Made by a program: the position numbers and the translations under genes | From: Gonapodya sp. JEL0774 | Taxonomy: Eukaryota; Monoblepharomycota; Monoblepharidomycetes; Monoblepharidales; Gonapodyaceae | Assembly (NCBI GenBank): GCA_027604505.1 | Contig: JADIIX010000042.1 | Span: forward strand, 99,176 to 163,175 | Length of the DNA stretch: 64,000 bases | Direction: 5' to 3' | Part shown: positions 33,833 to 44,576 of the stretch, piece by piece | Layout of the letters: each line of letters starts with the position of its first letter | Numbering within the stretch: the first letter of the stretch is position 1 | The notes under the pieces: model-generated | Seen by the model: the letters and a program-made list of their open reading frames with translations, nothing else | Database searches by the model: none | What the model was told of the DNA's origin: nothing

Positions 33833-36800
33833 TTACTCCACCATCAACCCCTCCTTCTCCTTTCCCCCCTCGGCCGCGGCGACGACCCCGTGCTCCTTCT
33901 GCCACCGCAGTGCCTGCGCGTTTTGCCAGCGGAGAGCCAGGGGGACGAACGAGTAGAGAAGGGCCCCCACGGCGAAGAAGATGGTCGACAAGGTCATGCC
34001 GGGGACGTACTATTTGGGGAGGGAGGGGATTGGGATATGAGGACCGAGGAAGAGGGGGGGAAGGGTGACGGCGACACCAACGTACCTGCGGCGCGTCAGA
34101 GTTGGGGAACAGGAACGGACTAGGATCGGACGACGGCGATTGCACCGAGTCACGAGTCACGAGTCACGAGTGTACCGTTCAAGGAGGTTGCAGTCGCAGG
34201 TCCAAGTCGTACATACGTCCGTTCCGACGTGCCAATGTGTACAAGGGATTGTCAGTTTGGTTTCTTCGTGTGCCCCACACCCCCAACCCCCGACACACTC
34301 CCTCCCCACACTCACGCGATGATCGACGCAATGGCCTGGCACACCAGCAAAGACGAGATTCCAATACCGACCGACGTGGCGCCCTTGAGCGTGGTTCCGC
34401 CTGATGCGTGTTTGGGTACGCACACGTCACCGTTTGAGCAAAGCAAATGGGGAAAGGGGGGAACGGTGAAACAACTCACGGAAGTTTACAAACACAGGGT
34501 ACGCCCCGACTTGCAAGGTGGTGAGGAAGTACAAGCCGTAGCGGGAATTGTTGGAGATGAAGCCGGCGCTGGATGGGGGGGAGGGAAGGGATGGGGGGAA
34601 GCAGAGTGCAAGAAAGTGGGGGGAAAATTGATCGATGAGCATGATGAGATGGAAATGCGCACGTGTGGAGGAGGGAAGGGAGGGCGTGCACGTAGCGCGG
34701 AGCCGGACGGTAGCTTACCTGGTGGCGCTCGGGGGGTCTTTGGCGGCGAAGGCTAGTTGTGCGACGCAGGGGCAGAGGAGATGCAGGAGCGAGGGACGGG
34801 TAGCAGCGTGAGTATTTCGTTCAAGTACGCGTTCTCATACGCGGCCCCGTGCAAAACGCTCGAAGTGTACTTACTCAGAATAGCGTACCCCAGCGTCGTG
34901 GTCAGACACGGGATGATGCCGTGCCAGACTCGCTCACGCGTGTAGTCGCTGTGTCGGCCTGAGAAACAAACGCGACACAGGGGGGGGGGGAGAAATACAA
35001 ATTAAAACGTTAGTCTTCATGCAATACGACCCCGCAGGAAACGGCGAAACGGGTTCATAAAACCCAAAAGAGTGCCCGAAAACTCAGAACTCACTCCAGC
35101 AGATATAGTAGACTCCACCAGCAAAGTTGGGCCAGGCTGATGCGAGGTTCTGTTGGAGCAAGGGGTTGAGGGAAAAGCGCCGCGTTGTTTCAGAACCTAG
35201 GAGGTTCCGTCACGACCGCAATTGAACACAGAACTCACCGCCGAGAAGGGCGTCGTGAAGCCCAGACCACTGTTTATGGGTTGAAAGGGGTTTGTCGTGG
35301 TTTCCAAGATATGTGAGTTTGTGGTTCATGGGAAACAACTTGGATGGTTCACAAGTCGTACGAACCCGAGGATAGAGGGCAAGAAGTTGGCAGCACCAAG
35401 AATACCGATGGACGCGCAGATGTAGGTGAGCATGAACTGAGATGATGTAAAAATTTCGGCGACAAGAGCCGAGGGAGGGTGTGACAGAGTCGTTAGCGAA
35501 CCACACGCTCACGCAATCACACCAGACACGATCAGAACGTACGAGCCAGTGAGCGGGTTGGCAGAACACAGAGATAGCCTCCTCCCACACAAAGGTCTTA
35601 TCGTGCATGGACGGTGCGTGGTGGGGAAGACGGCGGATTGCGATGCTGAGAAGAGCGACCAGCGGCGGCACGGTGAGGCGAAGCGACAAGAGAGGCGAGT
35701 TCTCTTTCTGCCCTGGCTCACTCACTCTTGCTCTTCAGGTGTCAAGTACGTCGTGGGGGTTTGTGGGAATTCCAACAGAAGGAAGAAAGCCCCAACTCCG
35801 AGTAAGACAGCGGGAATACCCTAAGGAAGCGAATGTCAGTGACGAACACACAGTTGTCCGGCTCGGCCAAGTCACAACAACAAAATACAAGAACTTTTAT
35901 CGCACCTCAATCTAAGATTGGAGTTGGATTGGAGTTGAACGTGGTTAGCTGGGGGTGGCTTGGAGTGACAACCGTTTGCGATGAACTCACAATGAAGACC
36001 CATTGCCAAGCCTTCAAGCCAGCCACTCCGTTAAGTTGTTCCATTGCGAGCGCAAGGAGACCAGAGATACCACCTGGATGTGAGAATGATATGTTCATGC
36101 GGAACGTGTTCGAAGGCGACCGTGTACAATGGGATAACGAACCAGCGAATCCTGACGCAGAGTAGAAAACACCGTTGCGGAACGCCTTCTCGGTAGGTCT
36201 TAATTTTTTGTTCACGTCTCAATGCCAGGTATACCTAGAGACAGCTCGACGAGGGTACTCACTTGAACCAGAAGCTGCAGAGTTCACACGAGGAAGTTTA
36301 GGCACTCGAGATCCCCAATACAAGACTTTCACACAAGAAAATAGCCATCAACTTACGAGAAATAGTAGAAAACACCAGGGATGAGGCCTGCCTCGCACAG
36401 ACCGAGGAAGAAACGGGCGGCGATAAGGCCAGCGGCGTTCTTCACGGCTGCCATGCAGATGACCACGATTCCCCAAGTAACCATCTGTATACAAAAAGTG
36501 CTTTAATGCTGACGAAGATCTGATTGGAAATGTACCGTCTGGAGGTCGGGACACGTACGATTCTGGAAAGCCTGCGACACAGAAAGAACGGGTTAGGGCA
36601 CATCAGCACGAGACCATCTGGCATAAATGAAAGCCGCGACGTACCAAATTCGAGCCGAAAAGCGTTTGAGACTGGTAGAGAAAAAAAATGGAGGTCAAGT
36701 TTCATTTCGGGTCGGGAAGTGCGAATATCACTCGAACAGGGAGTGTGTACGCACGCAACATTGCTGGGAATTTCACCGACAAGGAATCCGAAGAAAGCTA

Positions 36801-37476
36801 TAGAGATGGCCCAGTTGTACTCCACACCTTGAGTTCCGAGACTGATTTCGATCGAATCAGGGGTCCTGTGTATCGCCATCTATGTGAGAACAGCCCGTTT
36901 CCATGGCACAGCGTCTTATCTCACTTCGCATTCAGCACTTTGACGTTGGCCAGGTTCACTCTGTCAATGTAGGCGATGATGTACTGGGCGGCGGAGAGCG
37001 GGGAAACTTCTATGAGAACAGCCAAGGACTGGTGAATATCGGGAAGAAGATCAACACACCATAAGCCAGCAAATAAGAGTTATGCGAAGGTCGAGCTTGC
37101 GAACTAAGACGGAGATCAGCTCCTTTGTCGTACGCCTCATAAAAGAAGAAGTTGTTACAAACCAAGCCTTCGCTCGACGGCGGGGTCCCAGGTAACCGGC
37201 GGTCTAGGAGCAAGAGTAGAATGAGTTCTTGTCCTTTCGGAACTACAGCTGGAATTCCACACACTTACAATTGCTGATCCTCTTCCGTTTGCAGAGTCCC
37301 TTCGGTGCTTCTCGCGGGCCTCCAAAAGTTGCGAATATCATAGTTACCGGTCTCCACAACTTCTCGGGAGCTAATTGAGTTGGGAGATTGAAATGTCCGG
37401 GTGTCACATTCGGAAAGGGGGAGATGGCGCTTCCCGCAAGCACATAGGCTGAGAACACGAACCCAAAGTAAGGCAT
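33833..37476 (-). CDS. MFS transporter, anion:cation symporter (Dal5-like) family, tandem copy A
   Basis: A gene of at least 15 exons. It starts MPYFG, then SREVVETGNYDIR, and ends ALRWQKEHGVVAAAEGG with a TAA at 33833-33835. Conserved blocks in order: RPPVTWDPAVERRLG, YIIAYIDRVNLANVKVLNAK (TM1 with Asp-Arg), TPDSIEISLGTQGVEYNW, FFGFLVGEIPSNV, MVTWGIVV, the TM4-TM5 GLCEAGLIPGVFYY block, FRNGVFYSASGFAG, QWVFI, YGLYFLTTLQVGAYPVFVNF and GTTLKGATSVGIGISSLL. This is the ~500-residue, 12-TM ACS family (allantoate, nicotinate, vitamin-type anions). The substrate cannot be read from sequence. It has one intron more than copy B, inside the RIW-LSRI segment. Its last exons are much GC-richer than its first. 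Confidence 0.85.
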
Positions 37477-38106
37477 TGGTGCGAAAGAACTTGCAGTTCA
37501 GAAATTCGACTGCAATCGCGGAATAAAAAACGAGAATCGAGAATAGAGCGATCTCCTATCGGAAATTCATTCCAGAGGCTAATAAATGGGCGTCTCCTCA
37601 CTCCTTCGGCAATATTCAGGCCGCTCCCCGAAATGTTCCCCCAGAGGCTTTGGCCAGCTCAATTCAGTATACTTGATGCTCTAATACAGAATACACAGGT
37701 CCATAAAACGTCGGGTTCTCTCCTCTCAAACTGGGTGTGAAGCTTGTTCCACTGATGTGATCAAACCCCAAAGTTGTCAAGGTATCCAGGGAGACAGTCC
37801 CCCATGGACCACAACCGCAAGAGTCGAGATGGCACCACTGAGGTGTTACTCAAACTTCGCACAAGATTGTTTAATTTAGCGCGAGCAGAATTATTTGTGC
37901 GCCTCTTGTCATCGTTTGGGAAGAGGAGCGCGAGGAGGCAACCGTCCCGTGGGTGACCTCAAAAAATCGGGAGACGGGGTGCCATGCCGCTTTTGTTTGA
38001 TCAAACCGTAAAAGTAATCAGGCTAATCTACATTGGAGAATGCTTGTGCAGAAGATCTGCGATATAACGGGGCTTCCCACTCGCTCGTGTTCAAATATTG
38101 TAGGGA

Positions 38107-38222
38107 GGAAACACACTGGAAATTGGGTGTGTCTGTTGAAGTTTAGAATGCGACACATTAAAGTTCGGGAAACACACTGGAAATGGGAACGGTCTATTGG
38201 AGTTTAGAATGCGACACGTTTA
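38107..38222. repeat. Two-unit direct repeat, 61-bp period
   Basis: The block ggaaacacactggaaat followed by gtttagaatgcgacac occurs at 38107 and again at 38168 with a few substitutions. It lies between the two MFS genes, just downstream of copy B's stop codon, and would fall in its 3' UTR or terminator region. Confidence 0.75.
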
Positions 38223-38277
38223 AGATCTAATTTCTAAGAGCCGCTCCCGAAAAACGATACGAATTCTCCAAAAAAAT

Positions 38278-41198
38278 TTAAATTGCCTCTTTCTCCTTCT
38301 CCTCTCCATGCTCAGGCGAACCGTTCTCAGCGAGCCACTTTCGAGCCCGAGAGTTTTGCCAGCGGAGAGCGAGGGGGATAAAGGCGTACAAGACAGCACC
38401 GGCTCCAAAGAAGGCGGTAGAGAGAGTCATGCCCGGAACGTACTGAGGAGCATCACTGTTCGGGAACAGGAAGGGCCTGTCAAACAAGTTGGTGGAATGT
38501 AAATTTTAGTTTTCAATGTTCGCACGCTGAAAAGGGATTCGAGAACATACGCGATGATGGATGCGATAGCTTGGCACACCAACAGAGACGAGATGCCGAT
38601 TCCCACAGACGTAGCACCCTTGAGAGTGGTTCCACCTAAGGTGTGAATCCAGTACGTTTAGTAGGCACCTCAACCAAGCAAATCAAGAACGACCCCCAAC
38701 ACCAACACTCACGGAAGTTGACGAACACAGGGTAAGCTCCTACTTGAAGACTTGTTAAGAAGAAGAGGCCGTATCGGGCGTTGTTGGACATGAACCCTGC
38801 GCTGGTGGCGGTTACAGGATCTCTAGCGGCAAGCGCTGTTCGCGATCGAGTTGAAGGTTCACATTCACATCGATCGTTAAATCTGTGGTCGCATTGTGCA
38901 ACTCACTTTGGAAGATGCTACCAATAAAGGTGATGAAACAGGGGAGGATCCCGTGCCAGACGCGCTCACGGGTGTAGTCACTGTGCTTACCTGTAAGCAA
39001 TCAGAATGATTCAGCGAAATTATACTGAAAATGACACATAAGCAGCAGAGACTCACTCCACACAATGTAGTAAACACCTGCAGCGAAGTTGGGCCAGGCA
39101 GACGCCAAGTTCTATGTGATAAGATGGGGCGAAAAGTGTGGAAGCCGGCAATTAAGACAATGTCTCAGCTGAATAGATCTCCCATTACAAATTGCTCACA
39201 GCCGAGAAAGGAGTAACATATCCCAAGCCACTAATTCAAACGGAAGATGCAGTGTTCGATTAGTGGGACATTCTCCAAGTGCAATTGCTCTCATTACAAA
39301 CTCACCCAAGGATTGAGGGCAGGAAGTTTGCGGCACCCAAGATACCGATTGATGCACATATGTACGTGATCATGAACTGATGTTGTGACGATTCACAAGT
39401 GAGAAAAAGAAAGACTGCTTCACACAGAGACACCCACAAGCCAGTGTGCGGGCTCCATGAATACGGAAACGGCCTCCTCCCAGACGAAGGTCTTGTCGTG
39501 CATGGATGGCGCATTCATGGGGAGACGGCGGATGGCAATGCTGCGAGAAGTGACAAGTTCTAGGTCAGGCACAATCGGAAACTCATAGAGGCGGAAACTC
39601 ACTCTTGCTCCTCAGGTGTGAGGTAGGTGGTGGGGGACTGAGGGAACTCCAGCAAGAGGAGGAATGCCAAGACGCCGAGGACAACGGCGGGGATACCCTG
39701 TCATTCGGAATACAAGAATGAGCGAAAAGCATCTGTGCTGTAGATCAGTTCTGAGTTCGCACCTCAATCTAAAGAGTGAAAACTTATAGTTAGACCGTGA
39801 ATTTTCTGTTAAGCCACGACAGCAACTCACAATGAACACCCATTGCCACGCCTTCAAGCCAGCCACTCCGTTCAATTGTTCCATGGCGAGTGCGAGGAGA
39901 CCGGAGAAGCCACCTTATAGAGAATCCTCAATGTTAGCAACTCGCGTAAAAGTATAATTCTGAGACTATGCTTGAACACACCAGCGAATCCTGAAGCGGA
40001 GTAGAAGATACCGTTGCGGAAGGCCCTCTCAGTTGGTCTGTTGGGCGAGTAGTGGTGAGGGTTCATGTTTCATGAAGCAATGTTACAATAGAAAGGACTC
40101 ACTTGAACCAGAAACTGTTTGGCGAGTCAAGATTGATTTGAAAGTGTGTGAGACCGAAGGGCCGAGAAATATCTTGATGAAGAATAACTCACGAGAAGTA
40201 GTAGAAGACACCGGGGATGAGACCCGCCTCGCAGAGTCCGAGGAAGAAACGAGCGGCGATGAGACCAGCAGCGTTCTTCACGGCTGCCATGCACATGACC
40301 ACAATTCCCCAAGTAACCATCTAGAGAGTGGCAAGGTGTGCACCAATGTTTAGTCACATCCCAGCACGTCATCATATCAAGGTGGCAACTCACAATTCGG
40401 GACAGCCAAATACGGGCAGAGAACTTTTTGAGACTAGAGGGCAGACAGCAAGAGCAAGAAGTGGGTTATACACCCTCAGCGAGCAGAAAAGCAAGGTGTT
40501 TACTCACGCAACGTTGCTGGGGATTTCACCGACAAGGAATCCGAAGAAAGCGATCGAGATAGCCCAGTTGTACTCCACACCCTGAGTCCCGAGACTGATT
40601 TCAATCGAGTCCGGAGATCTGAAAACTCGCGATCGGTGAGAAGACTTTGATTGATCGATATCCTAAGAGTCATACTCACTTAGCGTTGAGCACTTTTACG
40701 TTGCCCAGGTTCACTCGGTCAATATAGGCAATGATGTACTACACAAATCGAAGCATCAGCGAGGTGAATGGGAATTCGAAATTGGACAACCAGCACACCA
40801 TCAGAAAAGTCATCAAAGTGATTCGAAGGTCGAGTTTGCGGACTGGAATAGAACATGTTAAAGTGACGTCACACAAAAGAGAGCAAGTACACTTACCGAG
40901 TCTGCGCTCCACGGCAGGGTCCCAAGTAACAGGTGGCCTATCGACGTCTCCATTGAGATAAAAAAGCTGCATCCCATCTGCTCCTTTTCCACTCACAATT
41001 CCTTGTCTTCCTCGGTCACAAGAGCACCATCAGATGTTCTGGCCGGTCGCCAGAATAATCGCAGGTCATAGCTGCCCGTCTCTACGACATGGCGAGGACT
41101 GCGTGGGACAAGGTTGGATCAGAAGGGGAAGATGTATCCCACTGAGAACATCCTGGGACGGATTTGATAGAATCCGTAACGCACCCGAAGTATGGCAT
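38278..41198 (-). CDS. MFS transporter, anion:cation symporter (Dal5-like) family, tandem copy B
   Basis: Paralogue of the neighbouring copy, same strand and nearly the same exon layout. It opens MPYFG then PRHVVETGSYDLR and closes RWQNSRARKWLAENG...EKEKEAI with a TAA at 38278-38280. Blocks include RPPVTWDPAVERRLG, YIIAYIDRVNLGNVKVLNAK, SPDSIEISLGTQGVEYNW, SLKKFSARIWLSRI, GLCEAGLIPGVFYYF, FRNGIFYSASGFA, MHDKTFVWEEAVSVF, ICASIGILGAANFLPSIL, KHSDYTRERVWHGILP, RYGLFFLTSLQVGAYPVFV and YVPGMTLSTAFFGAGAV. Shared intron positions point to duplication at the DNA level. No stop or frameshift was found in the exons checked. The substrate is unknown; a small organic anion is expected for the family. Confidence 0.87.
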
Positions 41199-42973
41199 TG
41201 TTGCAGTAAGTGGCTTGCAAACAAGGAGTAAAATTGCCGAGGAAACGGACTGCTCCTATAATGGGATGGTGTCTCAGATGATTTTACTTATCGCGTCGGA
41301 AAGAAAAAGAGCGGACAAGTAGCCGAAGGGCGGCCTCACGATACTCCGATGACCTGAGTCAAATTCCAAATTGGGATACACAAAAAAAAAAGATTAACCC
41401 CAGGAAGAAACAGAAATTACAAGAAAGAAGGCTGCGACACTTGCTTCCTCATATCCCCGCAAGAATGCAGTGAATAAAGCGGTATCCGGGAATGCCACGG
41501 TTATTCTTTGCCATCGTTGTGTTCGACTGTTCGTTGCACAATAACAGTAATTTTGCAGACGACAAGAGTTATAGGCTGGATAAACCTCCAATCTATATAT
41601 AGAATAATGGCCAATCTGACTGCTTCGGGCAGGGGGGAGGATAAATTGGATTTGTATACATATTAAAACGACCTGAGTGGTGGTGTCCAATTAGACCCCG
41701 CCGCCAGGAGCCTCTACTGTGGAAAATCCAAAATACTTAGAAACGTTTGTCGTTGTTTGAGCGATTTTTCTCTTTGCTCTTTTTTGTTTCCCATCAGAGA
41801 CGAGTCGGATAGAAGCATGACCGCCCGGCCGCGCACAGGCGGGGTTGGACCCCTACACGGAAGAGAGGCACACATCTCTCCCTCACTCGGAGATTCCCGT
41901 TCTTGTCCCATCAGTCTTTGCACCTGTGTAATAATGAGCGGATAATTGAGACAGTAAAAGTACCATTTACTCTCATCCTCAACCGAGTCCCGCCCAGTCT
42001 CGTGGACGAGAGTCCTGCAAATGGCTTTCCGAACATCTCCGGATAATTCTTACAGCTCAATATTACGAATCCGAAAGCTTTTTTCTTGGCCGATCGCCGT
42101 TGTGTGACGTTGCTGAATCAGAACCACGTTTCCGAGGATTCGGATCGTTTGTTGGGGGGCAGGGGTGGGGGGCAAGGCATTTCTCCACTTGATTAATTCC
42201 CGACAGGGAGCACACTACTCTACACGTGAATATATGTACATACATATATTCTGAAAAATGTGATGTGCATACGAATGAACCACGTTATGTATCCGGTACT
42301 AACGTTGAAAAGTGCTCCGAACATGTACTCAAATGGTTTCGGGATGTTGTCGGACGTTTCACATTGACCGTACCATGAGTGAATGATAGTATGAAAATGC
42401 CTCCGTGAAGTTGCAACGTATCACCAGGTTCCCAATGTAAGTTCTCGGTCAAACCCAAACTCACACTGTCGTGTCCTTCGATGAACAGACGATCCTTATT
42501 GGTAGTTTCATTTGAGCTTGTCTTTCTGTGAGATCCTGTAACTCAATTGAATCAAAGTATTTGCTTACTTGGTGTATGGGACCGCTGAACGGTTACCACA
42601 ACAATGTATCAGAATTGAAGACACTTCCAGAGCGGGATGGCACCTGGGTTATACTTCCGTTCCATTGAGGAAGTTTTGAGGACTGAAGATGATCGACATT
42701 CAGGGGCAAAACCAATGCTGGTGCAAAACCAATGCTGGTGCTTGAATATCTGCCCATACGACGAGGAGTGTCAGTTGCGCTCGCTCCAACGAGAGGTCAT
42801 CACATCTCTTAGACGTGAGCAGCAGAATTTTAGCAAACCGAATAAATGGAGTGGTGCGACAAGCAGAACGTGTATGAGAATATCTAAATATTTACAGTGG
42901 GGATTCTCGATGGTATCCTTCGTCAACTTCGCAAGTCCTTGCACGAGAGCGCCATCTTCTCAGTCTCAAAAAA
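41199..42973. other. Intergenic, no gene seen
   Basis: 1.8 kb with short unsupported ORFs. A 118-residue plus-strand ORF at 42637-42993 contains a small tandem duplication (aaaaccaatgctggtgc twice at ~42710-42742), has no domain and overlaps the end of the next minus-strand gene. Confidence 0.5.
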
Positions 42974-43439
42974 CTACTTTCCCAACGTCTTGAAAGCATC
43001 CAAAGTGTCCTGATAGGATTCAGTGAAGACCGTGTGATCTCTGTTTTCCTTGGACAGAACAGCAACTTCACTGGAGATGGCAGCCTGCACTGGCAACGAT
43101 GCTACACGGTTTTGAAGCTGCACAAGAAGAACGCATCATATGCAGAGATGTGGGGAAACGGTGCGTGGCAAGGTGAAAGCTCAAGCTCACCTTGGGGTCC
43201 GCTGCACTATCATGGGCATCCGAGTCTCCAGCACCATCAGCATCAGTTCTCATTCCAACCATACGAAGTGTGGCTGGTGAATTGAGCTGCTCAAGAAGGT
43301 CTGCGTCACGAGCTTTCTGGCGGGACCCTTGCTGACTTTTGGACTTTCTGATGTCTTTCGTGGGTCCCGACCGAGAGGAAGGGGAAAATCTTTGCGCCTT
43401 GGATGCTGATTTGACACTTGAAGAAGCCTTGCCGGTCAT
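42974..43439 (-). CDS. Small uncharacterised helical protein, divergent from RLP24
   Basis: Two exons (43439-43191, 43117-42974; GTGAGC...CAG, phase 0) give 130 residues ending in TAG. The N-terminal third is basic and Ser-rich (MTGKASSSVKSASKAQRF, SRSGPTKDIRKSKSQ). The middle is DADLLEQLNSPATLR. After an Asp-rich hinge, the C-terminal half reads as an amphipathic helix (VQAAISSEVAVLSKENRDH, YQDTLDAFKTLGK). I do not recognise the family. Size and helical content resemble small coiled-coil subunits of larger complexes, but this is not evidence of function. The second exon is well behaved in only one frame, which supports the model. Confidence 0.65.
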
Positions 43440-43560
43440 TCTTCGTCTAATGGCACAAGTTAGCTCGTAAAACTTCCGTTTCCTGAAACAGCTCATTGCT
43501 TTGGTCAACCAAATGAGAAAATGAGCTCCCAGCAGAAGCAAAAACTCTCCAACCTTCACG
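43440..43560. promoter_or_regulatory. Short bidirectional promoter between the small protein gene and RLP24
   Basis: Only 121 bp separate the two start codons on opposite strands, so the two transcripts must share or overlap promoter elements. No TATA-like box was identified. Confidence 0.5.
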
Positions 43561-44359
43561 ATGGTCCGTCTTGAAAAGTGCTACTTCTGTTCGTCGACGA
43601 TATATCCGGGACATGGCATCGCATTTGTGCGAAATGATTCAAAGGTGAGATTGACGGGGACGAGTTTGATGGCAGGGATTGGCTCTTATTGAACTCTCTT
43701 CCCACTTCCTCTTGCATACTTCACCAATCGGGGACTCCAAACTTGTTGGATTGAAAGATCTTCCGATTCTGCCGGTCAAAGTGTCACAAAAACTTCAAAA
43801 TGAAGAGAAATCCCAGAAAAGTTCGGTGGACCAAGGCGTTCCGAAAAGCGGCTGGCAAGGAGATGATCATCGTGAGCGCGACAGCAGATATGCGTGTGCC
43901 CAGCTTGCTTGTCCTGAACTTGGCAACCGGACTTGTCTCCTTACTCTTCGCGCCAGGATTCCACTTTCGAGTTCGAGAAGCGACGAAATGTTCCTGTTCG
44001 TTATGATCGAGAGACGATGGCTACCACCATCAAGGCTATGAAACGGGTCATGGAAATTCGAAGAAAGAGGGAGCGAGCTTTCACCATTAAGCGGTGAGTC
44101 ATTTCGCTCCCTCACAAACGTCGTGTCAAACCCACGGACTTACCGACACCTCTGTGGCGTCACCCTCAGCGTCTCCGCTGCACTCCAAAAATCTCGCACT
44201 GATTCACTAAAACTTCTCCAGAAAGACCGCGAGTCCTTTGGACTCCAAGTTAACCTGGTGTCTTCGAAGACCAAGCTCGGAGCGGAGGGTGCCAAGGAGA
44301 AGCTCAAGAAGGAAAAGGTGTCGACGGTGCAGAAGGCGGTGGACATGGAAATTGTGTAA
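43561..44359 (+). CDS. RLP24: 60S ribosome biogenesis factor Rlp24 (eL24-like)
   Basis: Four exons (43561-43644, 43758-43871, 43957-44093, 44170-44359) give 174 residues. The N-terminal zinc ribbon is [19 protein letters not shown] with [12 protein letters not shown], followed by [37 protein letters not shown] and [17 protein letters not shown]. These match Rlp24/RSL24D1, which sits in pre-60S particles where eL24 later binds and recruits the AAA ATPase Drg1 for release. The tail ends KAVDMEIV, like the VDME end of animal homologues. The last acceptor (CCCTCAG at 44169) was chosen because the next AG leaves the frame. Start ATG 43561 matches the family N-terminus. Confidence 0.93.
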
Positions 44360-44576
44360 CGAGGGGAACTCTAGATGCTAATTATCATTTGTACATAATA
44401 GGAAAATTTCATACCCAAATGTTCGCCTGCAAGGAAGGTATTCCGTGTGGATCTGTACTAACTTTGCAATTATCTTCGGGAATAGATGATCAAGTGGAAT
44501 TCTCGGAGTTGCTGCTCCTGCTTAGAACACCATCGCGTTGGCCCGTTTTGCTACACAGTGGAATGTGATGGTACAT

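Noticed and set aside
42637-42993. 118-residue plus-strand ORF
   Set aside because: Contains a small tandem duplication and overlaps the 3' end of a better supported minus-strand gene.
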